64,000 bases of DNA from contig CAJTCR010000011.1 of assembly GCA_910574915.1 (NCBI GenBank), positions 40,704-104,703 on the forward strand, written 5' to 3'. Source of the stretch: Eubacteriaceae bacterium (GTDB taxonomy: Bacteria; Bacillota; Clostridia; Lachnospirales; Lachnospiraceae). Under the pieces are notes generated by a model. That model had not been told where the DNA came from. It was given only the letters and a program-made list of their open reading frames with translations, and ran no database searches. Of the stretch, positions 1-8,439 are shown one piece after another. Position numbers and translations under genes: made by a program. Each line of letters starts with the position of its first letter. The first letter of the stretch is position 1.

Positions 1-461
1 TAGTTGGATATTTTTTGTAAATTGCCGCTGATTGCGAAACAGGAACCAGATGCAAAATCGATAATCCGCTGTGCAATATCAACGTCGAGCCCTTCTACAT
101 TTAAAATCACCGGGCGGTTCATTAACAGGGTTTCTGTAATCTCTCGCGCATCTTCAAAAGAAATCGGCTTAATCACGCATACTTCCATGCCGGAGGACGT
201 TGCTTTTTTCGAAGACGGGCGCATGGGTGTCACTTTGCTGCTGGACTTTGGCGCCGGACGCTCCCGGTTGCGGTTGATATCGATTGGCTGGTTGGCGTTC
301 GCGCCGGACTTATAACCGGATTCTTCTGGTTCTTTTGCCTGGCGGCGGCGTTTCGGTGCTGGTTCTTCTTCGTCTTCCTCATCATAGTAATCATCATAGT
401 AATCTTCATCATCGTCTGGATTCATATGCATTACATTTAAAAGGGAATCTACTAAACTCAT
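1..461 (-). CDS. sepF: Cell division protein SepF (3' end cut by window edge)
   Basis: SepF is a cytoplasmic, membrane-associated protein that polymerises on FtsZ and helps build the division septum. The visible 153 codons begin MSLVDSLLNVMHMNPDDDED, continue with an acidic, low-complexity linker and then the conserved core around residues 95-150 (EVCVIKPISFEDAREITETL, then NRPVILNVEGLD and AQRIIDFASG). The start at 461 has an AGGAGA site six bases upstream. No stop codon is reached before base 1, so the C-terminus lies outside the window. The next genes upstream on the same strand (YggS family, HlyD-like) are the usual sepF neighbours in Clostridia. Identification is confident. Confidence 0.93.
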   Translation of the reverse strand, partial: MSLVDSLLNVMHMNPDDDEDYYDDYYDEEDEEEPAPKRRRQAKEPEESGYKSGANANQPIDINRNRERPAPKSSSKVTPMRPSSKKATSSGMEVCVIKPISFEDAREITETLLMNRPVILNVEGLDVDIAQRIIDFASGSCFAISGNLQKISN

Positions 462-530
462 ATATCTCTCCTATTTTTTACAGGCAGTCCAAAATCTGGA
501 CTGCTAGATGAAAAATTTTTGTAGTGCCTA

Positions 531-1226
531 TCACTTATTATGATACTCTCTTTCGCCAAAGATCCCAGTCCCTACCCGGACGATAGTCGCTCCTTCTTCG
601 ATCGCTACCGCATAATCTCCGGTCATGCCGATGGAAAGCACGTGCATGTCTATATTATCTATGTTTTTGCGCCGAATGTCAACAGCTAATTGCCGGATTT
701 CCCGAAAATATTTGCGGTTTTTCTCTGGATCTTCCACATAAGGAGCGACTGCCATCAATCCTTCCACATGCAGGCTGTCCAAATGTGCGACTTCTTCAGC
801 AAGCAGCAGCGTGTCTGCTTTGGAAACGCCGAATTTTGTCTGCTCGTCTGCGATATTGACTTCCAAAAGGACAGGCATCACAAGCTTGTGCTTTTTTGCC
901 TGGATATTGATCTCTTCAGCGAGGCGGTACGAATCGACGGAATGGATCATGCACACTTTGTCAATAATATATTTTACTTTGTTTCGCTGCAAATGGCCGA
1001 TCATATGCCAGCGGATGTCCGCAGGGAGCTTGTCGTACTTCTCGCAGATCTCCTGCACTTTGTTTTCGCCGAAATCACGCACGCCTGCATCGTAGATTTC
1101 TTGCAGCATTTCTACAGGCTTTGTCTTGCTGACTGCAACGAGCGTGACATCTGCTCGTTTGCGGGCACCTTTTTCACATGCAGCCTGTATGGTTTGTTCT
1201 ACATTTTTCAAATTTTCTTTTAACAT
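531..1226 (-). CDS. YggS/PLPBP-family pyridoxal phosphate homeostasis protein
   Basis: This 231-residue protein matches the YggS (PROSC/PLPHP) family of single-domain TIM barrels that bind pyridoxal 5'-phosphate and buffer free PLP and amino- and keto-acid pools; no catalytic reaction is established. Visible marks are VAVSKTKP near residue 30, carrying the PLP lysine, then DFGENKVQE, WHMIGHLQRNK and, near the C-terminus, LSIGMTGDYAVAIEEGAT with the phosphate-binding region. The length is normal. The start at 1226 has an AAGGAAG site. It lies 69 bases upstream of sepF and 20 bases downstream of the HlyD-like gene, so all three are probably one transcript. Confidence 0.95.
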   Translation of the reverse strand: MLKENLKNVEQTIQAACEKGARKRADVTLVAVSKTKPVEMLQEIYDAGVRDFGENKVQEICEKYDKLPADIRWHMIGHLQRNKVKYIIDKVCMIHSVDSYRLAEEINIQAKKHKLVMPVLLEVNIADEQTKFGVSKADTLLLAEEVAHLDSLHVEGLMAVAPYVEDPEKNRKYFREIRQLAVDIRRKNIDNIDMHVLSIGMTGDYAVAIEEGATIVRVGTGIFGEREYHNK

Positions 1227-1246
1227 CTTTCTTCCTTTCTGACAGA

Positions 1247-2704
1247 TCAGCCTGTCATAATAAGCTGCCCTTCTTCCACGGCATCGCCATCGAGCGCGAT
1301 ATGGTCGTACTGTGTGATTCCGTAGGTTGTCTGGGATTTTATAATTGTGTAATTGTCATTGCTGAATAACGGTTCAATCTGTCTGAACACTGCATAGCCG
1401 CGGTTAATGTTATATACGCCTTTGAGCTTTGCGGTATTTTGCACCTCATAGCGGTCGGTGGAATCTTTTCTTGCAACCCGGTCGCCGCGTTTGATTTTGG
1501 GATCTGAGATGTAAGCGGTCCAGGTTTCGCTGTCGGCATTTTCCACGCCGTTTTCGTCTGCGTCTTTATCAATATAGTAGACGGTGACTGGCACAAACTC
1601 GGATTTTGTAAACGTGCCGTTTTGCTGGCGGTGTTCTACGTACAGCCCGGTTTCGCTGGATGTGTCGCTGCTTGTCAGATAGGAATACGGCACAAGCTCA
1701 AATGTTTTTGTGGCAATGGAGCTGTTTGGGATCTTAAGCCCGGTCTGCTGGTCTAATAAAATATTGATATCGACATAGCGCTCGTCTGCATAGCGGATCA
1801 TGCCGTTGCGCAGGCTTAAGATCAGGTAGTCCTGCCCGCCCCTGCGTTCGATCGTATAGTTTGCCCACGCCGTTGACTGGTCTTTCTTAAAGCGGATCTG
1901 CGTTACTTCCCCGCCCTGCAATTCATTTTTCATTGCCTGGTCTAACTGTACGGCGATCTGCCAGTTTTCATCGGTAATCAGCTTGTACAGCGGCTGCCCG
2001 CTCTCGACGGCGCCTTCGGTCTTTAGGCTTTGCTTTTTATGCGCGGACTGGTCAAAAAGCCCGGGCGACAGCGCGTCTGTGGTAATGTTTTCCATCCCGT
2101 CTGTATAATAGGCGACGACGCCAGGTTCATTGGCACGGTAAAGGTGGAACGTCTGGTTGTCTTTGGCAAATTCTGTATATTCTGAAATCACGCCTAGGGC
2201 ACTTAAGTTCACGGCTTCCATAAGCTGGCCGCTTAAGTCGGATTTAAAATTATAAGTGGAATAAAAAGAAAGGTCATCGTAGCCTTGTGCGTAATCGCGG
2301 ATGGAACTGTGAATGCCGCCCATATTTTCTTTTGTCAAAACGCTGCTTACATCTACGGCTTCGTTTAACCGTTCGGAAACATTGCCGTTTTCATCGACAG
2401 AACAAAGCAGCGTTCCTTTGGAAGCTTTTGTATGGTCTTTCAAATAAAAATCCAATTTTCCGCTCTGCTCTGCGTTTACAATCGTTTCTTTGCGCAAAAT
2501 CAGCCCTGTGTAGGAAGTGTTGACCTCGATCGTGCCCTTTGCGACCTCGTAGCTTTTTACATGCACCTGCGTTAAATAGGTGTAAACATTATAAACCATA
2601 TAAAACGCGACAAACATAAAGACGATCACGCCGATATTCATATGCATTCCGCCGGGAAACCGGACAATTTTTTTTCTCCTTTTTCTCGTATTCCTTCCTG
2701 CCAC
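1247..2704 (-). CDS. HlyD-like membrane-anchored periplasmic adaptor-type protein
   Basis: This is a 485-residue protein with a very basic N-terminus (RKRRKK), one membrane segment at about residues 22-42 and a long extracytoplasmic part. The early segment TYLTQVHVKSYEVAKG and the lipoyl/barrel-sandwich-like stretch (GLILRKETIVNAEQSGKLDF) resemble HlyD/membrane-fusion adaptors, and a homologue beside sepF is common in Lachnospiraceae. The start is GTG at 2704, chosen for the AAAGGAA site five bases upstream. No partner transporter is in the window, so a role as an export adaptor is not shown; given its neighbours, a part in envelope or septum assembly is an inference. Confidence 0.75.
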   Translation of the reverse strand: MAGRNTRKRRKKIVRFPGGMHMNIGVIVFMFVAFYMVYNVYTYLTQVHVKSYEVAKGTIEVNTSYTGLILRKETIVNAEQSGKLDFYLKDHTKASKGTLLCSVDENGNVSERLNEAVDVSSVLTKENMGGIHSSIRDYAQGYDDLSFYSTYNFKSDLSGQLMEAVNLSALGVISEYTEFAKDNQTFHLYRANEPGVVAYYTDGMENITTDALSPGLFDQSAHKKQSLKTEGAVESGQPLYKLITDENWQIAVQLDQAMKNELQGGEVTQIRFKKDQSTAWANYTIERRGGQDYLILSLRNGMIRYADERYVDINILLDQQTGLKIPNSSIATKTFELVPYSYLTSSDTSSETGLYVEHRQQNGTFTKSEFVPVTVYYIDKDADENGVENADSETWTAYISDPKIKRGDRVARKDSTDRYEVQNTAKLKGVYNINRGYAVFRQIEPLFSNDNYTIIKSQTTYGITQYDHIALDGDAVEEGQLIMTG

Positions 2705-2732
2705 TCGTATTCCTTTCTATGTTATGATTTTT

Positions 2733-3815
2733 TTACGCAGATCCGTCTTTCTGTTTGATTCCCAAATCGTTAAGACGGGACATAAAGCTGCGGTACTGCC
2801 GTTGTGTAAGAAAATCCTGTTCTGTAAAGGGCCGCTTGTAGGTGACGTTTATTTTCTTTGCAGCGTACTTTGCTGCCTGCCGCATCGTCTGGCCAGGCAG
2901 AACAATATAGTCCGCGTCTGGATTGCTCATATATGCCGGATCAAATGAATTGTTGTGATCGAACAATGGATGCAGCCCTTTTAGCTTTGTTGTATCGGTA
3001 TCGTAACAAAATCCCCAGTTACGGGAATGCCTGTCTGGATTTGAGATCAGATAGTCTACGATACACATCTGATAAAAATGCTCGGCATCTATGCTTAAGA
3101 CGTAATGGATAAAGCTCTTTTGCGTACGGTTGCACCAAGCTTCCATCACGCCTGCATCGACAATACTTGCAGTGTCAGTTGTGACACAGGGACATTTGCA
3201 GCAATAATCGCCATCGTCTTCGGCATGTTCATAAGATACGTGCGGGATCTCTAGCTGGTCGAGCAGCTTTGAAACCATAACTTCGATATGAGACTCATAG
3301 CCTTTTTTATATAAATACAGCCTGCCATTTTCCCGTTTCCAGCCTTTGGCGTAGGCGCCGTCCGTCGTTGTCTCTGGAGTTGTAATGCTTCCCTGCAAAG
3401 ATAAGGAACTGCCGCGCAGCGCTACCTGTGTAAAAATCTCGTTTAATGGATTTTCCCGGATCGAAACATCCTGCCATAAAATTTGGTCGCTACAGAGCTT
3501 TACCCAATAATCGTCTAATAAAGAGATGCCTTTGCATAAAAAGGCAACACGTAATTTATCATGCTGGTTGTTTCCAAGAAGGTTATATATTTTTTTCGCA
3601 TTTTTGCGTGATAACGGCAATACGCGGCTGCTTAGAAAATCCTGTACGCTTCTTATATTGTGAACGATTTTCCAGGCATACTGCAAGTCCTGGCTGATCA
3701 CATGCTCGAACCGGTCTTTGAGATCATACGGCAGCAAATCCTGCCGGTATACTTCAAAAATATATTCATCTGGATTCATTTTAAGCAATGGGATATCTTT
3801 TAACATTAACAGCAT
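2733..3815 (-). CDS. HipA-like (kinase-fold) protein of unknown role
   Basis: The 360-residue product carries the signature of HipA-type kinase folds in its C-terminal half: NPDRHSRNWGF, where HipA has N-x-D-x-H-x-x-N, followed by HPLFDHNNSFD, which holds a metal-binding Asp. Upstream, GWKRENGRLYLYKKGYESHIE resembles the glycine-rich loop and catalytic lysine region. The start at 3815 has GTGAGG seven bases upstream; an in-frame ATG at 3881 lacks a good site and would run into the divergent promoter of the DUF378 gene. No HipB-like antitoxin gene lies beside it, so calling it a toxin would be speculation. Substrate unknown. Confidence 0.6.
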   Translation of the reverse strand: MLLMLKDIPLLKMNPDEYIFEVYRQDLLPYDLKDRFEHVISQDLQYAWKIVHNIRSVQDFLSSRVLPLSRKNAKKIYNLLGNNQHDKLRVAFLCKGISLLDDYWVKLCSDQILWQDVSIRENPLNEIFTQVALRGSSLSLQGSITTPETTTDGAYAKGWKRENGRLYLYKKGYESHIEVMVSKLLDQLEIPHVSYEHAEDDGDYCCKCPCVTTDTASIVDAGVMEAWCNRTQKSFIHYVLSIDAEHFYQMCIVDYLISNPDRHSRNWGFCYDTDTTKLKGLHPLFDHNNSFDPAYMSNPDADYIVLPGQTMRQAAKYAAKKINVTYKRPFTEQDFLTQRQYRSFMSRLNDLGIKQKDGSA

Positions 3816-3897
3816 ATCGATCCTCACTTTTCTGTAAAAAATTTCATGCATGAATCGCAAAATAACGTCCATACTATTCAAAAAGGAGGTAATTGTT

Positions 3898-4110
3898 ATG
3901 AATTCAAAATTTTTAGATTACACGCTGCTTACCTTAGTCATTATAGGAGCCATTAACTGGGGCCTGATCGGATTTTTCCGGTTTGACCTGGTAGCATTCC
4001 TTTTTGGAAATATGTCCTGGCTTTCCAGAATCGTATATGCGTTCGTAGGAATCGGCGGGCTGTACCTGCTCAGTGTCTATGGGCGTATCCGCTCTATGGA
4101 CCAGGCATAA
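3898..4110 (+). CDS. DUF378 (YuzA-like) small membrane protein
   Basis: This 70-residue protein begins MNSKFLDYTLLTLVIIGAIN and contains the DUF378 hallmarks: INWGLIGFFRFDLVAFLFG between two hydrophobic segments (about residues 8-28 and 42-62), ending with a short basic tail. The function of the family is not known; location is the cytoplasmic membrane. The start at 3898 is set by a strong AAAGGAGG site seven bases upstream; an upstream in-frame ATG at 3850 has none. It is transcribed divergently from the HipA-like gene and convergently with the P-loop gene, with a terminator between. Confidence 0.9.
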   Translation: MNSKFLDYTLLTLVIIGAINWGLIGFFRFDLVAFLFGNMSWLSRIVYAFVGIGGLYLLSVYGRIRSMDQA

Positions 4111-4142
4111 ACGCAGCCGGTAAAATAAAAATACAAGCAAAG

Positions 4143-4210
4143 AATCCAGCCCATTTTCCACTTACAGGCAATCGCTGCAAGACTAACTGAAAGTAAAGGG
4201 CTGGATTTTT
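4143..4210. terminator. Bidirectional terminator between convergent genes
   Basis: AATCCAGCCC (4143-4152) pairs perfectly with GGGCTGGATT (4198-4207), followed by a T-run on the plus strand. The loop of about 45 bases is unusually long. It would end the DUF378 transcript and, in reverse, the P-loop gene. Confidence 0.6.
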
Positions 4211-4220
4211 TGCTGGTATT

Positions 4221-4640
4221 TTACAGGGATACAATCACTTTTGCTTTTGCACATTCTGGAAGATTATGCTCATCCTTTGAGATGCTTAAAATAAACCTGA
4301 CGTTATATTTTTCGCTGATAATGTCCAGCTTTTCGATCGCGTGCTGTAGCTGGTCATCTTTTAACCCTGCAATCGTAACAAAGCTGTCCAGATACATTTC
4401 CTGCAAATCGTGATCCTGCGATACAATGCCGCAGATAAATCCTAAAAATTCATCACAGTTAGCAACCGGGAAATCCGTTACGTTAATCAGACGGATCTTA
4501 TTGTTCAGTTCATACATATGCTTCTGGCTCTTGTCCAGATATACGACATTCCCCTGTGCGTCCTTGATTGCTGTATTTGCCTTGTCCAGCAAATGCTTTG
4601 TCTTCCCTTTCCCTTTTTCGCCACAAATAATTTCGACCAT
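4221..4640 (-). CDS. Small P-loop NTPase-like protein
   Basis: This 139-residue protein begins MVEIICGEKGKGKTKHLLDK, a clear Walker A loop (G-x-x-G-x-G-K-T) only seven residues from the start. A possible Walker B-like hydrophobic strand is RFILSIS near the end. It is a compact single-domain protein without membrane segments; relatives in Firmicutes are often named only by similarity to PilT-like ATPases, which is not supported here. The start at 4640 has GGAGG nine bases upstream; the longer reading frame to 4742 crosses its own promoter. Function unknown. Confidence 0.7.
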   Translation of the reverse strand: MVEIICGEKGKGKTKHLLDKANTAIKDAQGNVVYLDKSQKHMYELNNKIRLINVTDFPVANCDEFLGFICGIVSQDHDLQEMYLDSFVTIAGLKDDQLQHAIEKLDIISEKYNVRFILSISKDEHNLPECAKAKVIVSL

Positions 4641-4713
4641 TACTCTTTTCCTCCTGCATGTTATTAGCTGACGTATCGAACTATTTTCGAACTTTTCCTG
4701 ATTGGATAGGACT

Positions 4714-4742
4714 ATTATAAAATACTTTTCGTTAAAATACAA
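4714..4742 (-). promoter_or_regulatory. Sigma-A promoter of the P-loop gene
   Basis: On the minus strand TTGTAT (4737-4742) and TATAAT (4714-4719) are separated by 17 bases. TTCGA-type motifs flank it on both sides (4675-4692 and 4748-4770). Confidence 0.7.
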
Positions 4743-4781
4743 CTGGTATTTCGAAAAATGCGGTTCGAATTCTTTTTCCGG

Positions 4782-5789
4782 CTATAATTTCAGCAGCTCT
4801 GCCATAAACTGGTAGAGCACATCGCTGCTTTCTGCCTTTAATACAATGGAGATCAGCGGTTTTGCATCTGCGTTTTTGCTGTATAGTGCCAGACAGTATC
4901 CGGCTGCATTGGTAGTGCCCGTTTTGCCGCCAAGTACCGTAACGCCTTCCGGCGCCTGTGCTTCGCCTGTTAAAAATTTATCGGTTGTTTCCCATTCCTG
5001 CGTCACCGAAGCGCCGGAGGCGTCTTTATAGACGGCTGTATATTTTGCTGTTTTGGCAATCGTTTCAAATTCTTCATACTGTAATGCTGCGTTTAATAAT
5101 AAATACAGGTCATAGACACAGGTATAGTGATTTTCGTCATGCAGCCCATGCGGATTGGTAAAATGGGAATGTGTCGCCCCAAGTGCCGCCGCTTCTTCGT
5201 TCATCAGTACCGCAAAGCTTTCCGCGCTGCCGGATACGTGCTGGGCAATCGCATCGGCAGCATCGTTGCCGCTTTCTAAAAGCAGCCCATATAGCAGCGC
5301 CCGCAAAGAAAGCTGGTCGCCGGTATGCAGCCCGCAGACAGAAGAATCGCCTGCCTGGCTTGCGGCAGCGGCACTTACGGTAACGATGTCATCTAAGTCT
5401 GCATGTTTCAGCGCCGTATAAGCGGTTAAAATCTTTGTCGTACTTGCCGGATACAGCTTTTTATGCATATTTTTCGCATATGTAATGGAGCCTTCTTCCA
5501 GATGAAAGACTCCGGCAGCCTCTACCGCCGACGCGTCGGGTGCGTTTGCCATCGGCGCAGGTTCTCCGACACACAACTGCTGTGCGAAATAAGGAACTGA
5601 CTCAAAAACAGCCAGGTCTTTGGTGCCGTCTTCTTCTTGCTGCTGTACATAGCGGATCGAAGTCCCGTAGACGTCATAAGGATGCTCCAGCTCATAATCT
5701 TTTGTCCCGCAGCCATATAAAAACAGTGCTCCTGCTGCGGCAAGCGCTGCAAACCGCATGGAAATCCATTTGTTACCTGTACATTTCAC
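4782..5789 (-). CDS. D-alanyl-D-alanine carboxypeptidase (S11 family) lipoprotein
   Basis: This 335-residue low-molecular-mass penicillin-binding protein trims the terminal D-Ala of peptidoglycan pentapeptides outside the membrane. All three active-site motifs are visible: STTK in LYPASTTKILTAY (about residue 116), SGN in LLESGNDAAD (about 172) and KTG in GGKTGTT (about 291). The N-terminus has a hydrophobic segment ending in LFLYGC, a lipobox-like sequence, so it is probably lipid-anchored. Usual S11 enzymes carry an extra C-terminal beta domain; here the protein ends shortly after the catalytic domain. It overlaps mgsA by 17 bases and closes the cell-shape gene run. Confidence 0.92.
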   Translation of the reverse strand: MKCTGNKWISMRFAALAAAGALFLYGCGTKDYELEHPYDVYGTSIRYVQQQEEDGTKDLAVFESVPYFAQQLCVGEPAPMANAPDASAVEAAGVFHLEEGSITYAKNMHKKLYPASTTKILTAYTALKHADLDDIVTVSAAAASQAGDSSVCGLHTGDQLSLRALLYGLLLESGNDAADAIAQHVSGSAESFAVLMNEEAAALGATHSHFTNPHGLHDENHYTCVYDLYLLLNAALQYEEFETIAKTAKYTAVYKDASGASVTQEWETTDKFLTGEAQAPEGVTVLGGKTGTTNAAGYCLALYSKNADAKPLISIVLKAESSDVLYQFMAELLKL

Positions 5790-6168
5790 GCCACTCCAAA
5801 TCTCCTCTGTCCAATGATTTAATTAAAAGCTCTGCTGTGGCAAGGTTGGTTGCCAACGGTATATTATACGTGTCACATAGTTTTACGACGTTGTTCACGT
5901 CCGGCTCATGGGATTTTGGTGTCATCGGGTCTCTTAAAAATATGACAAGATCGATATCATTTTGTTCAATTTGTGCGCTTAGCTGCTGTGCGCCTCCCAG
6001 ATGTCCGGCAAGATATTTGTGGATCGAAAGGTTTGCGACTTCTTCGATCAGCCTTCCGGTTGTACCAGTTGCAAATAGTTCGTTTTTACACAAAATTCCC
6101 CGGTACGCGATACAAAAATTCTGCATAAGTTTTTTCTTCGAGTCGTGTGCGATTAATCCGATATTCAT
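5773..6168 (-). CDS. mgsA: Methylglyoxal synthase
   Basis: MgsA converts dihydroxyacetone phosphate to methylglyoxal and phosphate, a bypass that relieves sugar-phosphate stress. The 131-residue protein shows the family pattern: NIGLIAHDSKK at the start, LFATGTTGRLI with the phosphate-binding loop, AGHLGGAQQLSAQI, IFLRDPMTPKSHEPD holding the catalytic Asp, and NIPLATNLATAELL. Length is slightly shorter than the E. coli enzyme. An upstream in-frame GTG at 6180 exists, but ATG at 6168 is favoured by the GGGGTGA site. It sits between rodA and the carboxypeptidase, a recurrent arrangement in Clostridia. Confidence 0.95.
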   Translation of the reverse strand: MNIGLIAHDSKKKLMQNFCIAYRGILCKNELFATGTTGRLIEEVANLSIHKYLAGHLGGAQQLSAQIEQNDIDLVIFLRDPMTPKSHEPDVNNVVKLCDTYNIPLATNLATAELLIKSLDRGDLEWREMYR

Positions 6169-6186
6169 TTTGTATATCACCCCGCC

Positions 6187-7287
6187 TTAATATTTTTTCG
6201 GTTGCAAGCCCACATTTAGTACAATACCTATTCCTATATACAAGGTTACCAGCGACGTCAAGCCATAACTGACAAATGGCAGCGTCAGTCCGGTGTTCGG
6301 CAGTATTCCGGTTGTAACAGAAATATTGACAAAGCTTTGAAATGCGATTAACGCTGCCATGCCGCAGCAGATCAGGCGTCCGGCAAGATCTTTTGCCTTT
6401 CTTCCGATAAATACGCATTCCAGTGCAATCAGCATCAGCAGTATGATGATCGCGGCAGCTCCGACAAAGCCCAGCTCTTCCCCGGCGACAGAAAAGATAA
6501 AATCGGTATGTGGTTCTGATATAAAGTTTCCGTTTTTTACAGAGTCGAAATTGTCATTGTTTAATCCTTTGCCCCATAACTGCCCGGAACCGATCGCCAT
6601 AATGGAATTTTGCTGCTGGTAGGCATAATCTGGATATTTCTGCGGATAACGCCATGCCAGTATGCGCAAAAGCTGGTAGCCTTTGATAATTTCCTGATCC
6701 GGCTGCATAATCAGGTAGAGCACTACAAGAAACGCTGGGATACAAATAGCAGCCGCCCCTGCAATTATTTTATAACTTATTCCCCCAACAAACAAGAGGG
6801 TAATAAAAATTAATGCAGTAACAATCGTGGTCGAAAGATCCGACTGCAATACCAGCACCAGAGGAATCCCTACAAGCACAGCGGCTACGGCAAGTGCGCG
6901 AAACGTGCTGATCTGCTCCTGGTAGCGCATAAAAAACGCTGAAAAAAATAAAATAATCGCAATCTTAGACAGCTCAGAGGGCTGGAACTGGATCGAACCG
7001 ATTTCCAGCCAGCGGCTCTGTCCATGCGATTCCGTTCCTTTTAATATAACGGCAACGAGCAGACCGATATTTGCAAAATAGATGGGCCAGACCAGCTTTA
7101 GCAGGAACGAATAGTCGATTAAGGAAAGCACGAGCAGACAAAAAAGCCCAAGCGCCATACCCATGATCTGACGGTTTTGCAGGGACTGTCTTGCGCTTCC
7201 GACTACCATCACCCCGATCACCGTAATCCCGATGACATACAGGCACAGGCGGATACGGTAATTTCGAAAGGAATACATTTTAAACAT
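6187..7287 (-). CDS. rodA: Rod-shape-determining glycosyltransferase RodA
   Basis: RodA is the SEDS-family peptidoglycan glycosyltransferase of the elongation machinery, working with a class B PBP at the membrane. The 366-residue product has about ten membrane segments and family motifs: SRWLEIGSIQFQPSELSK, YQQQNSIMAIGSGQLWGKGL, EPHTDFIFSVAGEELGF and a C-terminal TGLTLPFVSYG. RodA rather than FtsW is chosen from context: mreBCD, PBP2 and min genes lie upstream on the same strand. The start at 7287 is preceded by a GGAGGATTG site. Confidence 0.95.
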   Translation of the reverse strand: MFKMYSFRNYRIRLCLYVIGITVIGVMVVGSARQSLQNRQIMGMALGLFCLLVLSLIDYSFLLKLVWPIYFANIGLLVAVILKGTESHGQSRWLEIGSIQFQPSELSKIAIILFFSAFFMRYQEQISTFRALAVAAVLVGIPLVLVLQSDLSTTIVTALIFITLLFVGGISYKIIAGAAAICIPAFLVVLYLIMQPDQEIIKGYQLLRILAWRYPQKYPDYAYQQQNSIMAIGSGQLWGKGLNNDNFDSVKNGNFISEPHTDFIFSVAGEELGFVGAAAIIILLMLIALECVFIGRKAKDLAGRLICCGMAALIAFQSFVNISVTTGILPNTGLTLPFVSYGLTSLVTLYIGIGIVLNVGLQPKKY

Positions 7288-7325
7288 CTTATCAATCCTC
7301 CGGGCTTTTTCAAATCGTATTTATA

Positions 7326-7607
7326 TTATTGATATTCAGGCTGGTGCTTCACGCATAAAATAGGAATATTTGCATACAGCGCCGGCACGCTTGCGTTATG
7401 TGTCGGTGAAGCCGTCCTTGTAATCTGGATGTCCAGCCCTTCAGTATCGATCTCCATATATTTGGAGATGACCTGGATAATATCGTTTTTTATCATTTCC
7501 AGCATATCCGCGGAACAGTCTGTCCTGTCCGAAATTAAAAGGAGCTTGAGCCGGTCCATCGCCACATCTTTGGAATTCCTTCGGAATATAAATCGTAAAA
7601 ATCTCAT
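7326..7607 (-). CDS. minE: Cell division topological specificity factor MinE
   Basis: MinE drives pole-to-pole oscillation of MinCD by stimulating MinD ATPase. The 93-residue protein shows the basic amphipathic N-terminus (MRFLRFIFRRNSKDVAMDRL), the MinD-binding segment AMDRLKLLLISDR and a C-terminal dimer region with VISKYMEIDTEGLDIQI. The ATG at 7607 has AGGAGG eight bases upstream; a TTG one codon earlier is less well placed. It follows minD by 12 bases. Having MinE rather than DivIVA/MinJ alone fits Clostridia. Confidence 0.95.
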   Translation of the reverse strand: MRFLRFIFRRNSKDVAMDRLKLLLISDRTDCSADMLEMIKNDIIQVISKYMEIDTEGLDIQITRTASPTHNASVPALYANIPILCVKHQPEYQ

Positions 7608-7619
7608 CAAAACCGCCTC

Positions 7620-8411
7620 CTATACCCGTTTTGTCAAGCCGCGGAACCGCTGGAACCATACTTTTTTCTGGTTTAAGTCCATGATCGGCAGCTTCTCACC
7701 GTCAATCCGGCGGCAGATGTTATGATATGCCTGTCCAGACATCGAATCAAGCCCGGACAATGGCTCTCCCTGGTTTGTGGAAATCACGATATTTTCATCA
7801 TCCGGCACAGCGCCGATTAAAGGGATCGGCAGGATCTCGCAGACGTCTTTTAAAGACATCATATCTCCGCGCTTTACCATGTCCATGCGCACGCGGTTAA
7901 TTAACAGCTCGATCTTTGGCATCTGTGCCGCCTTTAATAAGCCGATAATGCGGTCTGCGTCACGGATCGCCGATACTTCCGGCGTCGTAACGACAATGGC
8001 ACGGTCTGCGCCGGCGATCGCATTTTGAAATCCCTGTTCAATGCCCGCAGGACAGTCCAGAAGTATGTAATCAAAATCCTCCCGCAGCTCGTCGGTCAGC
8101 TTTTTCATCTGCTGCGGCGTGACTGCTGTTTTATCGCATGTCTGTGCGGAAGGAATCAGGGAAAGGGTCGGATGGCGCTTATCTTTGATTAACGCCTGCT
8201 TTATGCGGCAGCTTCCTTTGATCACATCTACCAGGTTGTAGACAATCCTGTTTTCAAGCCCCATCACAACGTCCAGATTCCGTAATCCGATATCTGTATC
8301 GATCAAAACGACCTTTTTGCCAAGCGTCGCAAGTGCGCACCCTACATTCGCAGTTGTAGTCGTCTTGCCAACGCCGCCTTTTCCTGATGTAATTACAATC
8401 ACTTCACACAT
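7620..8411 (-). CDS. minD: Septum site-determining ATPase MinD
   Basis: MinD is a deviant-Walker ATPase that binds membrane as an ATP dimer and recruits MinC. The 263-residue protein begins MCEVIVITSGKGGVGKTTTT, the deviant Walker A with signature lysine, followed by LIDTDIGLRNLDVVMGLENR and LLDCPAGIEQGFQNA. The C-terminus (WFQRFRGLTKRV) is the basic amphipathic membrane-targeting helix. The start at 8411 has an AGGAGG site; the reading frame extending to 8492 overlaps minC and has no site. It forms one operon with minC and minE. Confidence 0.97.
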   Translation of the reverse strand: MCEVIVITSGKGGVGKTTTTANVGCALATLGKKVVLIDTDIGLRNLDVVMGLENRIVYNLVDVIKGSCRIKQALIKDKRHPTLSLIPSAQTCDKTAVTPQQMKKLTDELREDFDYILLDCPAGIEQGFQNAIAGADRAIVVTTPEVSAIRDADRIIGLLKAAQMPKIELLINRVRMDMVKRGDMMSLKDVCEILPIPLIGAVPDDENIVISTNQGEPLSGLDSMSGQAYHNICRRIDGEKLPIMDLNQKKVWFQRFRGLTKRV

Positions 8412-8439
8412 AATTATGAATCCTCCTGATTTATGAATT

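Noticed and set aside
4675..4692. LexA/SOS box at the P-loop promoter
   Set aside because: CGAAC and TTTCG are one base too close and the second half-site is off the CGAAC-N4-GTTCG pattern.
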